From Cannabis sativa (taxonomy: Eukaryota > Streptophyta > Magnoliopsida > Rosales > Cannabaceae): a stretch of DNA of 64,000 nucleotides. Each line of letters opens with the position of its first letter. Within the stretch, counting starts at the first letter, position 1. Shown here in pieces: positions 49,020-61,597 of this stretch. The notes beneath the pieces were generated by a model. That model ran no database searches. It was not told the origin of the DNA and saw nothing but the letters and a program-made list of their open reading frames with translations. The position numbers and the translations under genes are program-made. The stretch lies in contig NC_083608.1 in NCBI RefSeq assembly GCF_029168945.1, forward strand, positions 13,720,136 through 13,784,135. The letters run 5' to 3'.

Positions 49020-51851
49020 TAATTGATTTTCTTGCAAGAAATTTGGACTTAAAACGATTTGTTTGTGTTTTGGATGGTATCATGTTGTTTTGAGTGTTGT
49101 TTGATGATTGATTGATGTTTGTGAATTTTCGTGAAAAATAATTCAATATCTATCTCTGGCATTTTTTTATTGGATAGTATGGAAAAAATTAAGCAATTTA
49201 CTTTTTTATAGAACTCAATTTCGATTTAATTTGAATTAGTTATGATTTTTTGAAGTTTCGAAAAATATTAGGAATCTTGCATCATCACACGCGCGTGCGG
49301 ACGAAGGGCAACCTTCGGACAGCACGTGTTCAGACACGGTTTCTTGTCTGAAACCGAGCCTCGCGCACGGAGAGGCTGCATGCAGCCATCTGCGCCGAGG
49401 ATCCTCGGCCGTGCACCCTTTGTTGCGCGCACGGACAGTATGCAATGCATACTGTCCGTACAGCTCGCAATTTTTTTCGTTTTTCTTCGATTTTTCATGC
49501 TATTTCATGGATTTAACTTTCGATTTTTTGTGTAGTTTTGTATTTAGACATTTACTATTCCTAATTCAATTCTAAATATCATAATTAAATTAATTAATTT
49601 TTTTAAAATTAATTCATGATATTAGTGTAATTTGAATTTTAAAATAGTAAATATCTATCTTTTTTGCTTAATTATCTATCTTATTTTTAAATTTGATTAT
49701 ATCTTATCTTATTTTTAAATTTAAGGTGAGATTTTAAATTTTAAATTATTTTTTTAAAATAATTTGACCTTATTTAAATTTAAAATAAGATAACTATAAT
49801 CATGTAATTTTAAATAGAAGTAAGATATTTTGCTAACTTTTAAATTTTGTTATTTTATTTATTTAAATTAAATCATAAAATCTGAAAAAGACATTTATTT
49901 ATCTTTTTTATTTTTATTGAATATTTAATTTATAAAATAACATTAAATTTTTAAAAGTAGTTAGCAAATTTAGAAATGATATTTAGGTTAGTTGAAACCT
50001 AATTTTTAAAAAATGTAGGTTTAATTTTAAATATTATTTTATTAATTTCGAAAATATATAAATTTTATTTTATTTTATTATTTTTTTTCGAAAACAATTT
50101 TTTTTATTTAATTATTTTTCGAAATTTAATTATTTAAAAATTAAATAAATCCTACATCCAACTATCCAGCTGACCTTGTTGCAGGAGTATGTGTTTTAGC
50201 TTGTTTGTAAGTTTTTAAAAACCTATTATTGCTTGATTGCAAATAGCCATGGTTAACTTGTTGACAGATCCAATGATCTGATTTTAACTCATGGTTCCCT
50301 TGGTCAAGTAAATAATTTGTAACATGTAATTTTCACAATCTTCCTGCATTTGTGTATGACCTAGCAACATGATAGGATCCATCCAAATTGTGTGCCTGTG
50401 TGAGCCTATATGTGTGCATATAGGTTGTTGTTGCTAAATAGAATATCATATTTTTTTTGATAGATTTTATTTAGGCCCATTTAGTTTTGGACCTATTCAA
50501 TTAATAACAGTTGTTCATTTTAAGGTTAAATTCCTCTCTTTTGGGCCTTGTGTGAGAGTTGGGAGCCATAGAAGTGGGTACGACATACTGAACCCAGTAC
50601 CCCCTCACATGAACCACCCCAATTGTGAAGGACTATTTGCCTGATTTTAATAACTGTACTAGGTTAATTAAATTAGTTTAACCTAATAAAATTGATTAGC
50701 AACATAATTAATTTCATTCATTTTGAAATTAATTTAAGAAAACCATAGTTTAAAGAATTTTATTCTAAGCTAAACTATATGTATTTTCTTGTATTTAATT
50801 AAATATAGAATTATAACCATCTAGATTCTTTCTGAAGCTTAATTTAAATTTTCCATTAAATATTCCTATTTTAAGTTGATATTTAGTTATCTATAACCAA
50901 TCAGCTTAAATCTGAATATCTTTTGGATTTAAAATTTCAAAATTAAGTTGAGAAATTTTAGGAATTAGTTATTAAGATTCTTCAAATATTAACTTAAAAT
51001 GGAATATTTTCAAATTAAGTGGTTACAACTTAATTTTAATTTAATTAAATCTAATTTGAAAGATATTTAAGTTGATTTTTTTTAGATTCTTCTAAAACAA
51101 CTTAAACAAGATATTTTCAAATTTGTTCCATTTTATTCGAATTTATTTTTCGAATTTAAATAATAATTGAAATTTAATTAAAGTTGATTTTTTATTTAAA
51201 CCAACTTTAATTTGTAATTTTTCATTATTATAATACGGAATAAATGATTATACAAAATACATATTTTAAAATAATGAGCTTTAATCAAGAGACATTCAAT
51301 CTCCATTGTTGGTTTTACATAGCGTTTGTTTTAGTGAGTAATCCTCCCTAATGGAGGAACGTTCATTAGCAAGTTTGCACCGTTTAATCTCGAAAGATAA
51401 GTAGCTTTGTAAGTGTTTTATATGGTATGGATCACCCTAATGGTGGCGACCATATTTGACTTACAAAATATGAAACAATGGTGGAAGCTCATAAGATAGA
51501 ATTGCCTTGACTCTCGCCTAAACGGGACAACGCTGAATTCCAATCTTGATCGAATAAAAGGTTGCTAGAATGATTATCATTTTAGATGAGTTGACAACTC
51601 TATTCAATGGATGATGCTTTGACTCTCGCCTAAATGGGACACTGTATCAGTTTGTTGAAAACCTTGGAAAATAAACTATGTTAGATTTAGTATTTTTACA
51701 GCATATGTGATTATTTGTTATTTTCTGAACATGTGTATGAATTTATGAACCAAAACCTTACTTCTGTTTTATTGATGTGTTGTGGTGCCAATATGAATAA
51801 CCCTCACCCTACCCTCTCCTAGTTAATATCTTAGCAAAAGAACTCTATAGT
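49020..51851 (+). other. Element IV untranslated leader
   Basis: About 2.8 kb, AT-rich, no gene. It holds a GC-rich hairpin cluster (49288-49470) and, just before gag, the ordered array: hairpins 51343-51357 and 51433-51445, then GACTCTCGCCTAAACGGGAC at 51509-51528 and a one-base variant at 51621-51640. It is about as long as the rest of the internal sequence seen here. Confidence 0.75.
49302..49459 (+). other. GC-rich hairpin cluster in element IV leader
   Basis: Perfect inverted repeats in order: CGAAGG/CCTTCG with a GCAA loop (49302-49317), TTCAGACA/TGTCTGAA with an 8-base loop (49329-49352), palindrome GGCTGCATGCAGCC (49374-49387), palindrome GCCGAGGATCCTCGGC (49394-49409), and a 14-bp arm ACGGACAGTATGCA with its complement around a single A (49431-49459). 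Confidence 0.9.
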
Positions 51852-54158
51852 GTGAAAATGCATCCTGGTAGTTGCATAAACTCGCACCTGTTGATGATGA
51901 ATCTGAAGTTCCAAAAGGCAAATCTACTAGGGATTGATTTATCAAGAGAACAATGGGTCCAATTCATTCTTAATAGTCTTCCTCCGGAGTATAATGAATT
52001 TGTTGTTTCTTACATGATCAACAATTTCAACTCCTCCGACATGGACAAGCTCTAAGCAGATTTACGAGCCCATGAACGGAATCTGATTGCAATGGGTCCT
52101 CCTGGGTTTGCAAATCTTAATCAGAGGAAAAGGATTAAGCATGAAGGCTCTAGCAAAGCTGCTTCTTCAAGTACAATTATCAGACATAATCTTCTATGTT
52201 CGAATTGTAATGAAAAGGGACATCAAGAAGAATGATGTCCCCGGCTTCTAAACAATTCAAATGAAGGTAATGCTTTTGTCTTTGAATCATGTGTTTTAGA
52301 GAACGACAAATCCGCTTGGATTGTTGATTCTGGGTCTACTAACCATGTATGTTCTTCACTACAGCTGCTTAAAACTTGGGAAAATCTGCTTCCAGGAGAG
52401 TTAAAGCTTAAAGTTGGTAATGGCGAGTTAGTGTCGGTCAAAGCTAGAGGAAAAGCCCGCATCAAGTTTCAACAAAGATTTTTAATTTTAGAAAATATTT
52501 TATTTATTCTAAACTTTAGTAGAAACTTGATTAGTGTCTCATGTTTGCAAACACAATCTTATATATTGAATTTTTCGAGTTCTAATTGTTCAATTTCTTG
52601 TAATGGATTTCAAATATGTGTTGCTACCATGGAACAAGGGCTTTATGTTTTAAGACCAAATACACAAATCTCACTAAACAGTGAACTTTTCAATGTAGCT
52701 AAACCTAGAAACCTCAAAAGAAAAGAGATTGATAATGATGATCAAACTTATTTATGGCATTTACGTTTAGGTCATATAGGCTTTGATAGACCCAATAGGC
52801 TAACCAAAGGCGGTCCATTGAAAAATGTCGTCTTAGGTGAATTGCCAGTATGCGAGTCATGCCTGGAAGGAAAAATGACTAAACATTCTTTCTCTGCAAA
52901 GGGAGAGCGTGCCAAATACCCCCTAGGGTTAGTGCATTCTGATGTTTGCGGACCTCTGAATGTAAAAGCCCGAGGTGGTTATGAGTATTTTGTCACTTTC
53001 ATTGACGATTACTCTAGATATAGTTTTCTTTACCTAATGCAAAAGAAATCTGAAACGTTTGAAAAGTTTCAAGAATTTCATGCTTTGGCTCAAAACCAAT
53101 TAGGTAAAACATTAAAGATCTTGCGAACTGATAGGGGTGGAGAATATATGGATATGCAGTTCAAAGATCATTTAATTGAACTTGGAATTGAATCCCAATA
53201 CACTGCCCTAGGCACTCCACAACAAAATGGAGTTGCAGAAAGAAGAAATCGCACTCTTTTGGAAATGGTTAGGTCTATGCTGAGTTATTCAACTCTGTCT
53301 ACGTCCTTCTGGGGATATGCTATACAGATGGCTAATGACATTTTAAATGTTGTTCCATCTAAAGCAGTCCCTAAGACACCCGTCGAACTTTGGAATGGTC
53401 GTACACCTAGTTTACGCCACTACAGAATTTGGGGGTGCCCTGCTCATGTCTTGAGAAAGAAAGAAGGCAAACTTGAATCATGTACTGAAGTATGCATGTT
53501 TGTCGGCAATTCTAAAGAGACTAGGGGTGGACTATTTTATAGTCACAAGGATAACAAAGTGTTTGTTTCTACAAATGCTACTTTTCTTGAAGAGAACTAT
53601 ATTAAAGACAACAAACCGAAAAGTAAAGTTGTTCTAGAGGAAATGCTTTCAGATATAACTCCTTCCAATGTTCCGTCCTCTTCCACTCAAGAAGAGGACA
53701 ATCCCACTCCCTCAGTCGAACCAACTGAGAAAACTACTACCAAAGTTCCTGTTCAGAAGATCACCGCTCCTCGTCGTAGTGGGAGGGTTTCAACAAAACC
53801 AGCTCGTTATGGCTTGGATGGTGAAATCAATATGGTCGTTGGTGACGGTATTGAAGACGATCCATTAACCTATAAACAGGCAATGGCTAGTCCGCAACGG
53901 AAACGATGGTCAGCCGGCATGGATTCAGAAATGGATTCCATGAAAAAGAACAAAGTTTGGGAATATGTAGACGCACCTGATGACTATCATCTGATAGGAT
54001 GCAAGTGAGTTTACAAGAAGAAAAGAGGCGCTGGAGGCGAAGTCGAAACTTTTAAAGCTAGACTTGTAGCCAAGGGTTATACCCAAAGAGAAGGCGTGGA
54101 CTATGAGGAAACTTTTAGTCCTGTTACCATGCTCAAATCCATCCGAATTCTTCTCTCT
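51852..54158 (+). pseudogene. Copia gag-pol of element IV, truncated
   Basis: One reading frame runs through the region with three stops: TAA 52053, TGA 52233 (inside the gag zinc knuckle, between its His and last Cys) and TGA 54006 (where relatives have Trp in GCKW). Order: C-terminal gag, CCHC knuckle (about 52198-52240), protease with IVDSGSTNHV (about 52320), GAG-pre-integrase, and integrase with the DDE residues in HSDVCGPL, FIDDYSRY and GTPQQNGVAERRNR (about 52930-53260). The start of the reverse transcriptase ([27 protein letters not shown]) ends at about 54158. There the sequence switches to mid-LTR sequence, so most of RT, all of RNase H and the PPT are missing. The gag N-terminus (about 90 aa) is also gone. 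The integrase part is the best preserved pol in the window. Confidence 0.9.
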
Positions 54159-54958
54159 GGGATCGATATTGAACTTTGATTAGATGTGATAAAACTTACC
54201 GTAATATCTATTCAATTCAATATCACTTGTTGATCCTAGATCAAATGATCTCAATCCTGATATGGTTAGGCTCAATTTCAAGAGTGTTACTCGTGTTCTT
54301 TGATTTGTTAGTTAAGCCTAGTTTTGTGTCAGGGTGATACGTACATTTTGGGAACACGGTAATGCAATTGAGTGGGAGCGCTAACATAAATATGGAATCT
54401 ATAGCTTCTATTTGGCAAATAGAAGTAAAGGATGATTTCTTTCGAGCTTAACCAAACGAAGATAAATGGTGGAGATCTCATTTCACTTAGGTGAAATATC
54501 ATTTATACAGGGTAAAGTGTTTTAAGGATAAAATACATTGTAGGGTGTTACGGTAATTTAATCCCTTTACAGTGTAAATCATCTATATAGAGGATCATTG
54601 ATCACATTAGGGTTATAACAATGGATAACTAATGACTTGTCTATATCGTGGAACATATAGAGCGTTTCTATATGACTGAGAGTGCAATTCCAAGTTCTAA
54701 GTGTGGATTCAATGAGGAATTAATAAGTTAGGGAATTTACTTGGTAAATTCGGTTCGACTTATTGGAAGCTCGGTTATATAGACTCATGGTCCCCATACT
54801 AGTTGAGACCATACTGCTTGTAAGACTCAGTTAATTGATTTTAATTAATCAATTAAAATTATAAAAGTTAGACTATGTCTACTTTATGAATTTTCACTAA
54901 GCAAGGGCGAAATTGTAAAGAAAGGTTTATTTATTGATTAAGAGACTTTATATGTCTA

Positions 54959-55556
54959 TTTTTTTTTTGAACAAGAAGAATATTCTTTAGTCAAACAAGC
55001 AAGAAAAACAAACAACAAAACCAGCACAGCAGCAGCCGAAGCACTACTGCCTAATCCCAGTTGGAAATTACATTATGGATGTAGCTTTCAAGCTTCCCTT
55101 TTCCCCCATTACAACCAATTAAACATCTAGTTTTTACACAAGCCTTAATTTCTTTACTCAAACTGCTAGCTGTCCTACAACTCAGATCAAAAATACACTT
55201 ATTTCTGTTTACCCAAACCGAGTAAATGGTAGCCAAAATCACAGTGTTGATGATCTTTTTTTGCAATGTGTTAGCTGCCTCTGAAAACCATCTGTGGAAG
55301 TTAATTGGCCAATCAAAATGGCCACACCATTTAGTAATCTCACAGACCAGCCTACGGGTAAACCTGCAGTGACTGAAAAGGTGTTGGTGCGACTCGTTTT
55401 CGCTGCAACAGACAGGGCATAAGGGGGAGGAGATCGGCAAAAACCTGCTGAGGTTGTCCCTGGTTAGCAGCTGGTTGTTCACCACTTGCCAACCTATAAA
55501 TCTATGTTTGGGAAGGACCATTCTACTCCAAATATTACCTTGGCATACTCCAAATA
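54959..55556 (-). mobile_element. 5'-truncated LINE with 11-bp TSD
   Basis: Minus-strand insert with a T-run at the left (poly-A tail, 54959-54968) and an 11-bp TSD, TTATATGTCTA, at 54948-54958 and 55557-55567. The sister LTR near 62400 lacks the insert. Confidence 0.9.
55051..55521 (-). pseudogene. LINE ORF2 C-terminus (zf-RVT domain)
   Basis: 156-codon open frame matching the zinc-binding domain found at the end of plant LINE reverse transcriptases: RFIGWQVVNNQLLTRDNL, then CPVCCSENESHQHLFSHC, followed by the W-rich tail. RT and endonuclease are missing because of 5' truncation. The methionine at 55521 is internal. It cannot act as a mobile element. Confidence 0.88.
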
Positions 55557-56247
55557 TTATATGTCTAAATTAATAAATATATTAAATGGCAATATTATTT
55601 GATAATTATTTCCAAGTTATTAAATAATTAGAATTGGCATTTAAAAGGTTAAATTGGAAAATTGGCATTTTTGAGAAAATGGGAATGGAAAATAACAAAA
55701 TGGGAAAGTTGCAAAGTGAGGCCCAATACCCTTTGTATGGTCGGCCCTATGCATGAGAAATACCATTTGTAGTTTCCATTATTTTAATGCCATACAATTC
55801 TAACCTAAACCTAGAGGGTTTTCTATAAATAGAAAGTGTTGGCTTGAAAAAAAAAACACACACACACATCTTTGATCACTTTGTTTCTCTCAGAAAAAGC
55901 CTCACACGCCTCTCTCTCTTTTCTTCTCTCTAAATTTCGAAACTTTGAGTGAATGAGTAGTGCCCACACACATCAAGTGGTATCTCAATCATAGTATGTA
56001 AGACTATAGAATTTCTGCATCAAAGAAGGAAAAAAGAAGATCCAGGTTCAGATCTTGGTGATGCTCTGCTACAGAAAGGAATCAAGAGCTAGAGATCTGA
56101 ACGGAAGGAGTCATATTATTCCGCTGCACCCACTGTAAGGTTTTCTAACTTTATATGTGTTTATTTTCATTGTTTTAGAATTCATATTAGGTTGTTAATC
56201 CAACATACTTGTTAGTAAATCTAGATCCTGGTAAAATAATTTCCAAC

Positions 56248-56266
56248 AACTGGCACCAGAGCCATG
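56248..56266 (+). other. Primer binding site of element V
   Basis: ACTGGCACCAGAGCCATGG, initiator-Met tRNA type, adjacent to the middle LTR. Confidence 0.78.
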
Positions 56267-59200
56267 GTAATGATTTACTTTCATGTAATATGAATTAAAA
56301 CGATGATTGCATGTTTCTGTGTTGATTTGGATGGCTTCATGTTGGTTTATGTGTTGTTTGATGAATGTTGATGTTGTACAGTTTCGTTTTCCATGAAAAA
56401 TATTTTTTCGATTTTTGAAAATATTTTATTTTGATTCCTTGTGAAAAATTAAGCAATTTTTTTTTTACGAAACTCGATTCCGATAAAAATTGAGAAAGTT
56501 ATGAATTTTTGAATTTTGGATGCCATGGCTGTCGAGTGGGTGCATCGAGTGCACCAGGCACTCGGACGAGCCAGGCACGCGCGCGCCCATCACCCTGCAG
56601 CTGACCGAGGCTTCTCGGTCAGGGACCCTGCAAACGCCGATGTTTCTCGGCGTCCACTCCTCCTCCGCGCGCGCAAGGCTGGTTTTGCAGCCTATTTGGG
56701 CTTCACGTGCAGCCCTAGTGGCAGTTTCCCAAAAAGTTGCGATTTTTGGGATTTTTTCCCGAAAATCCAATTTTTTCATGGGATTGTTTCCCAAAATTCA
56801 TTTTTTCCATCTTTAAATATTTCTAAATTGAAATGTTTCAAATTTTAAATATTTTCAATTTGGAATTTTTCCAATTTTTAAATATTTCTATTTTGGAATG
56901 TTTCCATTTTTTAAATATTTCCTATTATGGTCAGATTTAAAAATTTGTTAAGTTCTTTAATATTTATTTATTATTTAATTATAAGATTAGATATTTTGAT
57001 ATTTAAGATATTTTAAATTAAAAGATAGCTTTGTCTTTTTATTTAAAATATTATATTAAAATTATCTTATATGTCAAATTAAATAATTAATAAATTTGAA
57101 ATTAACATAGATATTTTTATAGATATACTTACCATAATGTTTTTCAAATTCAAAAATTTGTTATTTTGTTAGATATTTAATTATTTATAAATTATAAGTT
57201 TAAAAATGATATTTTTTCTATATATATCATTTTCTTTTTATTAGAAATTTATAAATCATATCTTAAATATTTAAATAACATAGATATTTTTGTAGAGATT
57301 TGAATATTGCTTAATTTGAGATATTTTGACATATAATTATGGTAATTATTATTCATTTATTATTTTATTCCTAAAATAATAATTATCTAACCAAATCTAT
57401 TTTAAAATTGGTTTATTTTATTAAATTATAAGATCTGAAAGTGATATTGAAGATTCTTTCCTTTCAAATCATTGATCTTATTAGATATTTAATTTTGATT
57501 CAAATAAACCTAGATATTTTAAAATTAGTTTCCTTTAGTTGGTTAGTTTAAGAATAATAATTTAATTATATTAATATCTTATTTCACATCTGTTACATGG
57601 ACAATGTTTGTTTATTTATATTGTTTATTCAAAAACTTTTTAACAAACCTATTATTTATCTGATCTAAATTACTATGATTAACTTGTTGACAGATCCTAT
57701 GATCTGATTTTAATCATAGTCCAATTGACGATAGATCTTATAAATAATTTGTAACAGGTAAATTTTGTACTTCTTTCATATGTGTAAACCTAGTAACATG
57801 ATAGGACCCATCCAAATTATTTGACCTGTGTGAGCCTATATGTTTGCTCTTGGGCTTAGAAGCATATAGGAAGCCCATTTAAGTTTTTACTAAGTAAATG
57901 GACTAGGTTGCTAAAATAAATTTTGACATAAGAAAATTTATTTAGGTCCAATTAGATTTGGGCTTATTCAATGAATAACAATTGTTTATTTTAAGGTTAA
58001 ATTCCTCTCTTTTGGGCCTTGTGTGAGAGTTGGGGGCCATAGAAGTGGGTACGACATACTGAACCCAGCTCCCCCTCACATGAACTACCCCAATTGTGAA
58101 GGCCCATTTGCCTTATTTAAATAATTGTATTAGGTTAATTATATTAGTCTAACCTAATTAAAATTGAATTAGCAACATAATTAACTTTTAAAATATATGA
58201 AATTTATTTTTCATGTAATATTTTAAAGTTAATTTTAGAAAAACACTTAGTCAATGATATATTCTAGATAGTTATTTCTAGTGCTAGTTATTATTTCTAA
58301 TATTAAATAGAAAAATATCATAGATTGTGAAATTAATTGTTTCCTAATTAATTTTGGTACAATCTAAGTTTAGTATATTTTCCTAGTATTAAACTAGAAT
58401 TAATAATTAAGTTTCTTTTATACTTAATTATTTATTTCTTGAATTTAATACATTTAATTAAATTGAAAATTTCAATATCTAAGTTGATTTTTTAATCATG
58501 ATACTTAAATATTGTTTTTTTCATGTTATTTAATTAAAGTTGAAAATTGCCTTAAGTTTGGAATCTTATTTTAGAATAACTTAAAGCTGAATAATTTTCA
58601 AAATATATTTTATTTTATTTTATTAATCATTTCCCAAAATTTTGAAATTACATTTCTTTAATGTAGAAATTTCGAATTTCATTTGAAAAATAGATTAAAG
58701 TTGAAAATTATTTATTTAATTTTGGACCAACTTAAATCATTGATTTTTTCATTTAATGATTAATTAAAATAAATGAACTAAAATATATTATAATTAGAAA
58801 TTGGATTAATTAGTCTATGAAAGTCTAGATAGATATTATCTGTTTTGCTTGAAGTATTTTTCTAGTTTATTTAATTAAATAGAAAATTAATATTTAAGTT
58901 GATTCTTTATCATGATACTTAAATATTTGAAATTTTTCTTAGATATTTAATTAAATTGGAAAATTATATTTTTTGTTGAAAATTAATTTTATTAATTTTG
59001 GGCCAACATAAAATTAGAGTAATTTTCCAGGATTTATTTTATTTTATTTTAAAGCATTTTCGAAATGCAATATATATTTATAGAAAATTAAATTTGAGTT
59101 GTAAATTAATTTAAATTAATTTTGAAACAACTTAAATTGAATAGTTTTCTAAATATTTATGGAAATTATTACTAAGATGGAAATAATTCACGTTATTTTC

Positions 59201-60060
59201 ATATCCATCTAAGTATAATTTATAAATATTAAATTAAAATTTATATTTGGAATTTTCATTCTAAATTGGAAATTTTAATTAAATAAATATATATTTAAAA
59301 TAAATGGATTAAAATATATAATAGAAGAAAATACAACCCTTCATTAAATAATGAGCTTTATTATTATAAGGATATTCGATCTCCATTGTTGGTTTTACAT
59401 AGCTATTGTTTTAGTGAGTAATCCTCCCTAATGGAGGAACGTTCATTAGCAAGTTAGCACCGTTTAATCTCGAAATATAAGTAATCTTGTAAGTTTTTTA
59501 TATAGTTTATGACCACCCTAATGGTGGCGATTGTATAAGACTTGCAAGAATATGAAACAATGGTGGAAGCTCATAAGATAGAATAGCCTTGACTCTCGCC
59601 TAAACAGGACAACACGGATTCACATCTTGATCGAATAAAAGGTTGCTAGAATGTTGACATTTTAGATGAGCTGACAACTTTATTCAATGAATGATAGCTT
59701 TGACTCTCGCCTAAACGGGACACTGATATCAGTTTGTTGAAAACCTTAGAAATTATTTAGGATTGTATGTTTTAGTATTTTCACTTGTCATTCCTACTTG
59801 CTATGTGCTTCATAATTTCTGAATTGTGTATGAATTTGTATTGAACCATGTTATTTTCTGTTATTAAATTGTAGTTTAATTTCAAATCTTCATTGTTGGT
59901 CTAACTTGATTTGTTTTTCTAATGAGATAAATCCCTAATGGATTTTCACCATTAGACTAACATAATAGTGTTAGACCTCGAAAGATAAATATTGTATATG
60001 CAAAATCTAGCTGTTCATCAATTGATGACACCTTAGACTAGTGTTTTACAATATGAAACA
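56267..60060 (+). other. Element V untranslated leader
   Basis: AT-rich and non-coding. GC-rich hairpins lie at 56530-56700, including arms CTGACCGAG/CTCGGTCAG (56601-56622) and ACGCCGA/TCGGCGT (56634-56653). The second array is at 59423-59437 (CCTCC-CTAAT-GGAGG), 59513-59527 (CCACC-CTAAT-GGTGG), 59591-59610 and 59702-59721 (GACTCTCGCC motif), with a degenerate copy at 60088-60106. Confidence 0.75.
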
Positions 60061-61474
60061 AGAAGATTATATAAATAAGATTACTTTGACTCTCGCTAAT
60101 CGGAGCATCGTTGGATTCTTATTTAAAACGAAATTATCCTAATTCCTCTTAGCTTATTCATTTCGAATTAGCTTAATGACATATAATTGGATGAATGGTC
60201 TATAAATCATATAAAGTCATATTTTCTCTTAAGAAATTAGATGACGCATATGATTATATTCCCAGAATTCTATCCCAAAATGATATAAATCCTCAATCTT
60301 AGATATCTCCTATTTGTATTGGCAAATCATAGAGTTAGATTAGTAGTGGTGGTCCAAGAAAGAGTTACTAATTATACATTTACACTTTCACAAGTGTTTC
60401 ATAACCATTTTCTTTCAATGGATTCAAACTGTATGAGTTTAGTATTCTGTGACCAGAATCCACTTGCACTATTCTAAGAACTCTTTGATGTAACTAAACT
60501 TAAGTCATCAAAAGATACAGCCACATTTTATAAATCTATGGCATTTGTATCTTGTTCATAGTGTTTTTGACAAGATCATTCTCTGCAAAGAGTTAATATG
60601 CCTATATCCAGTGAAAGTAAGTTCATCTCATTCGTAGATGGATGTACATTCAGGGGTGGATATGAGTTTTCGTTGTATTCTTAAAACGATCACTCTAGAT
60701 TTTACCTTAGGCAAAAGAAATTTGAAATGTTTGAAAAATTTCATGAATTTCTAGCAGTGGTGAAGGTAAGTGGTTAAAGATCTTGCGAACTGATAGGGGT
60801 GGAGAAAAAGTTAGTAGATATGCAGTTCAAAGATCATTTATTTGATTTTTGAATTATATCCAAACTTACCTCCCCTGAAATTCGAGTTGCATATTGATGA
60901 TTAGTTACTACTCGTTGCCTAAATCCTTCTATGGAAATAAAATTTCAGAATGATGCAATGATTGTATACTTTATGTAAATCATTACTAGATTCATGGATG
61001 ACCTAATCGAAATCTTAAGAAAAGCTAGAACTGCTAACCTTGGTTTGCATGTTTGTTAGCTATTCTAAGTGATTAGGGGTGGAGCATCCCATAGTCATTA
61101 GATAAGAAAGTGTTTGTTTAAACAAATACTGCTTTTCTAAGAAAATGACTAAGTCTGAAAATAAAGTAGCAAATAAAGGAGATAAATTTTCTTGATTCCA
61201 AAAGTGTTCCATCATCTTATTCTACATATGATGATCCCACTGCCTTTGTTGTCTTGTCACAACTGAAGAGGTCAATACCATTTAGTTTTCTTTGACATAG
61301 TTCTCGGTACCTTGTTGTAGTGGGAGAGTTTCTAGGAACTCACCTTCTTATAACTTGGAAGACACTAGTGATTAAAATCCATTGTGAGTTTAAACAAGTA
61401 GTGGATTGTCAAGATAAGAAACTAAGAAGAAAGCCAAGAGAACTATGGTTTGATCCATTCACATGGAGTAACCT
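60061..61474 (+). repeat. Decayed pol region of element V
   Basis: Non-coding relic. Around 60640-60850 it is colinear with the integrase core of element IV (52970-53165), and around 61065-61185 with the post-integrase part (53510-53635). Many insertions and deletions are shared with elements I and II. At about 61474 it switches abruptly to almost intact pol sequence. Confidence 0.7.
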
Positions 61475-61597
61475 ACACTTTTCGAAACTTTTAAAGCTAG
61501 ACTTGTAGCCAAGGGTTATACCCAAAGAGAAGGCGTGGACTATGAGGAAACTTTTAGTCCTGTTACCATGCTCAAATCCATCCGAATTCTTCTCTCT
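61475..61597 (+). pseudogene. RT fragment duplicated from element IV type
   Basis: About 120 bp nearly identical to 54037-54158 ([19 protein letters not shown]), fused to the LTR at the same base as in the left copy. No ORF of its own. Confidence 0.88.

Larger units (their letters stand above)
54159..56247 (+). repeat. Truncated LTR (middle), with LINE insertion
   Basis: Lacks about the first 370 bp of the LTR. It starts GGGATCGATATTGAAC fused to RT sequence and ends ATTTCCAACA, followed by a PBS. Colinear with 61598-63086 except for the LINE insert. Confidence 0.88.

Noticed and set aside
61320..61508. ORF shared with 20306-20031 as a conserved small protein
   Set aside because: Both are copies of the same decayed pol segment, the reading frame differs at the ends, and the element I copy is interrupted.
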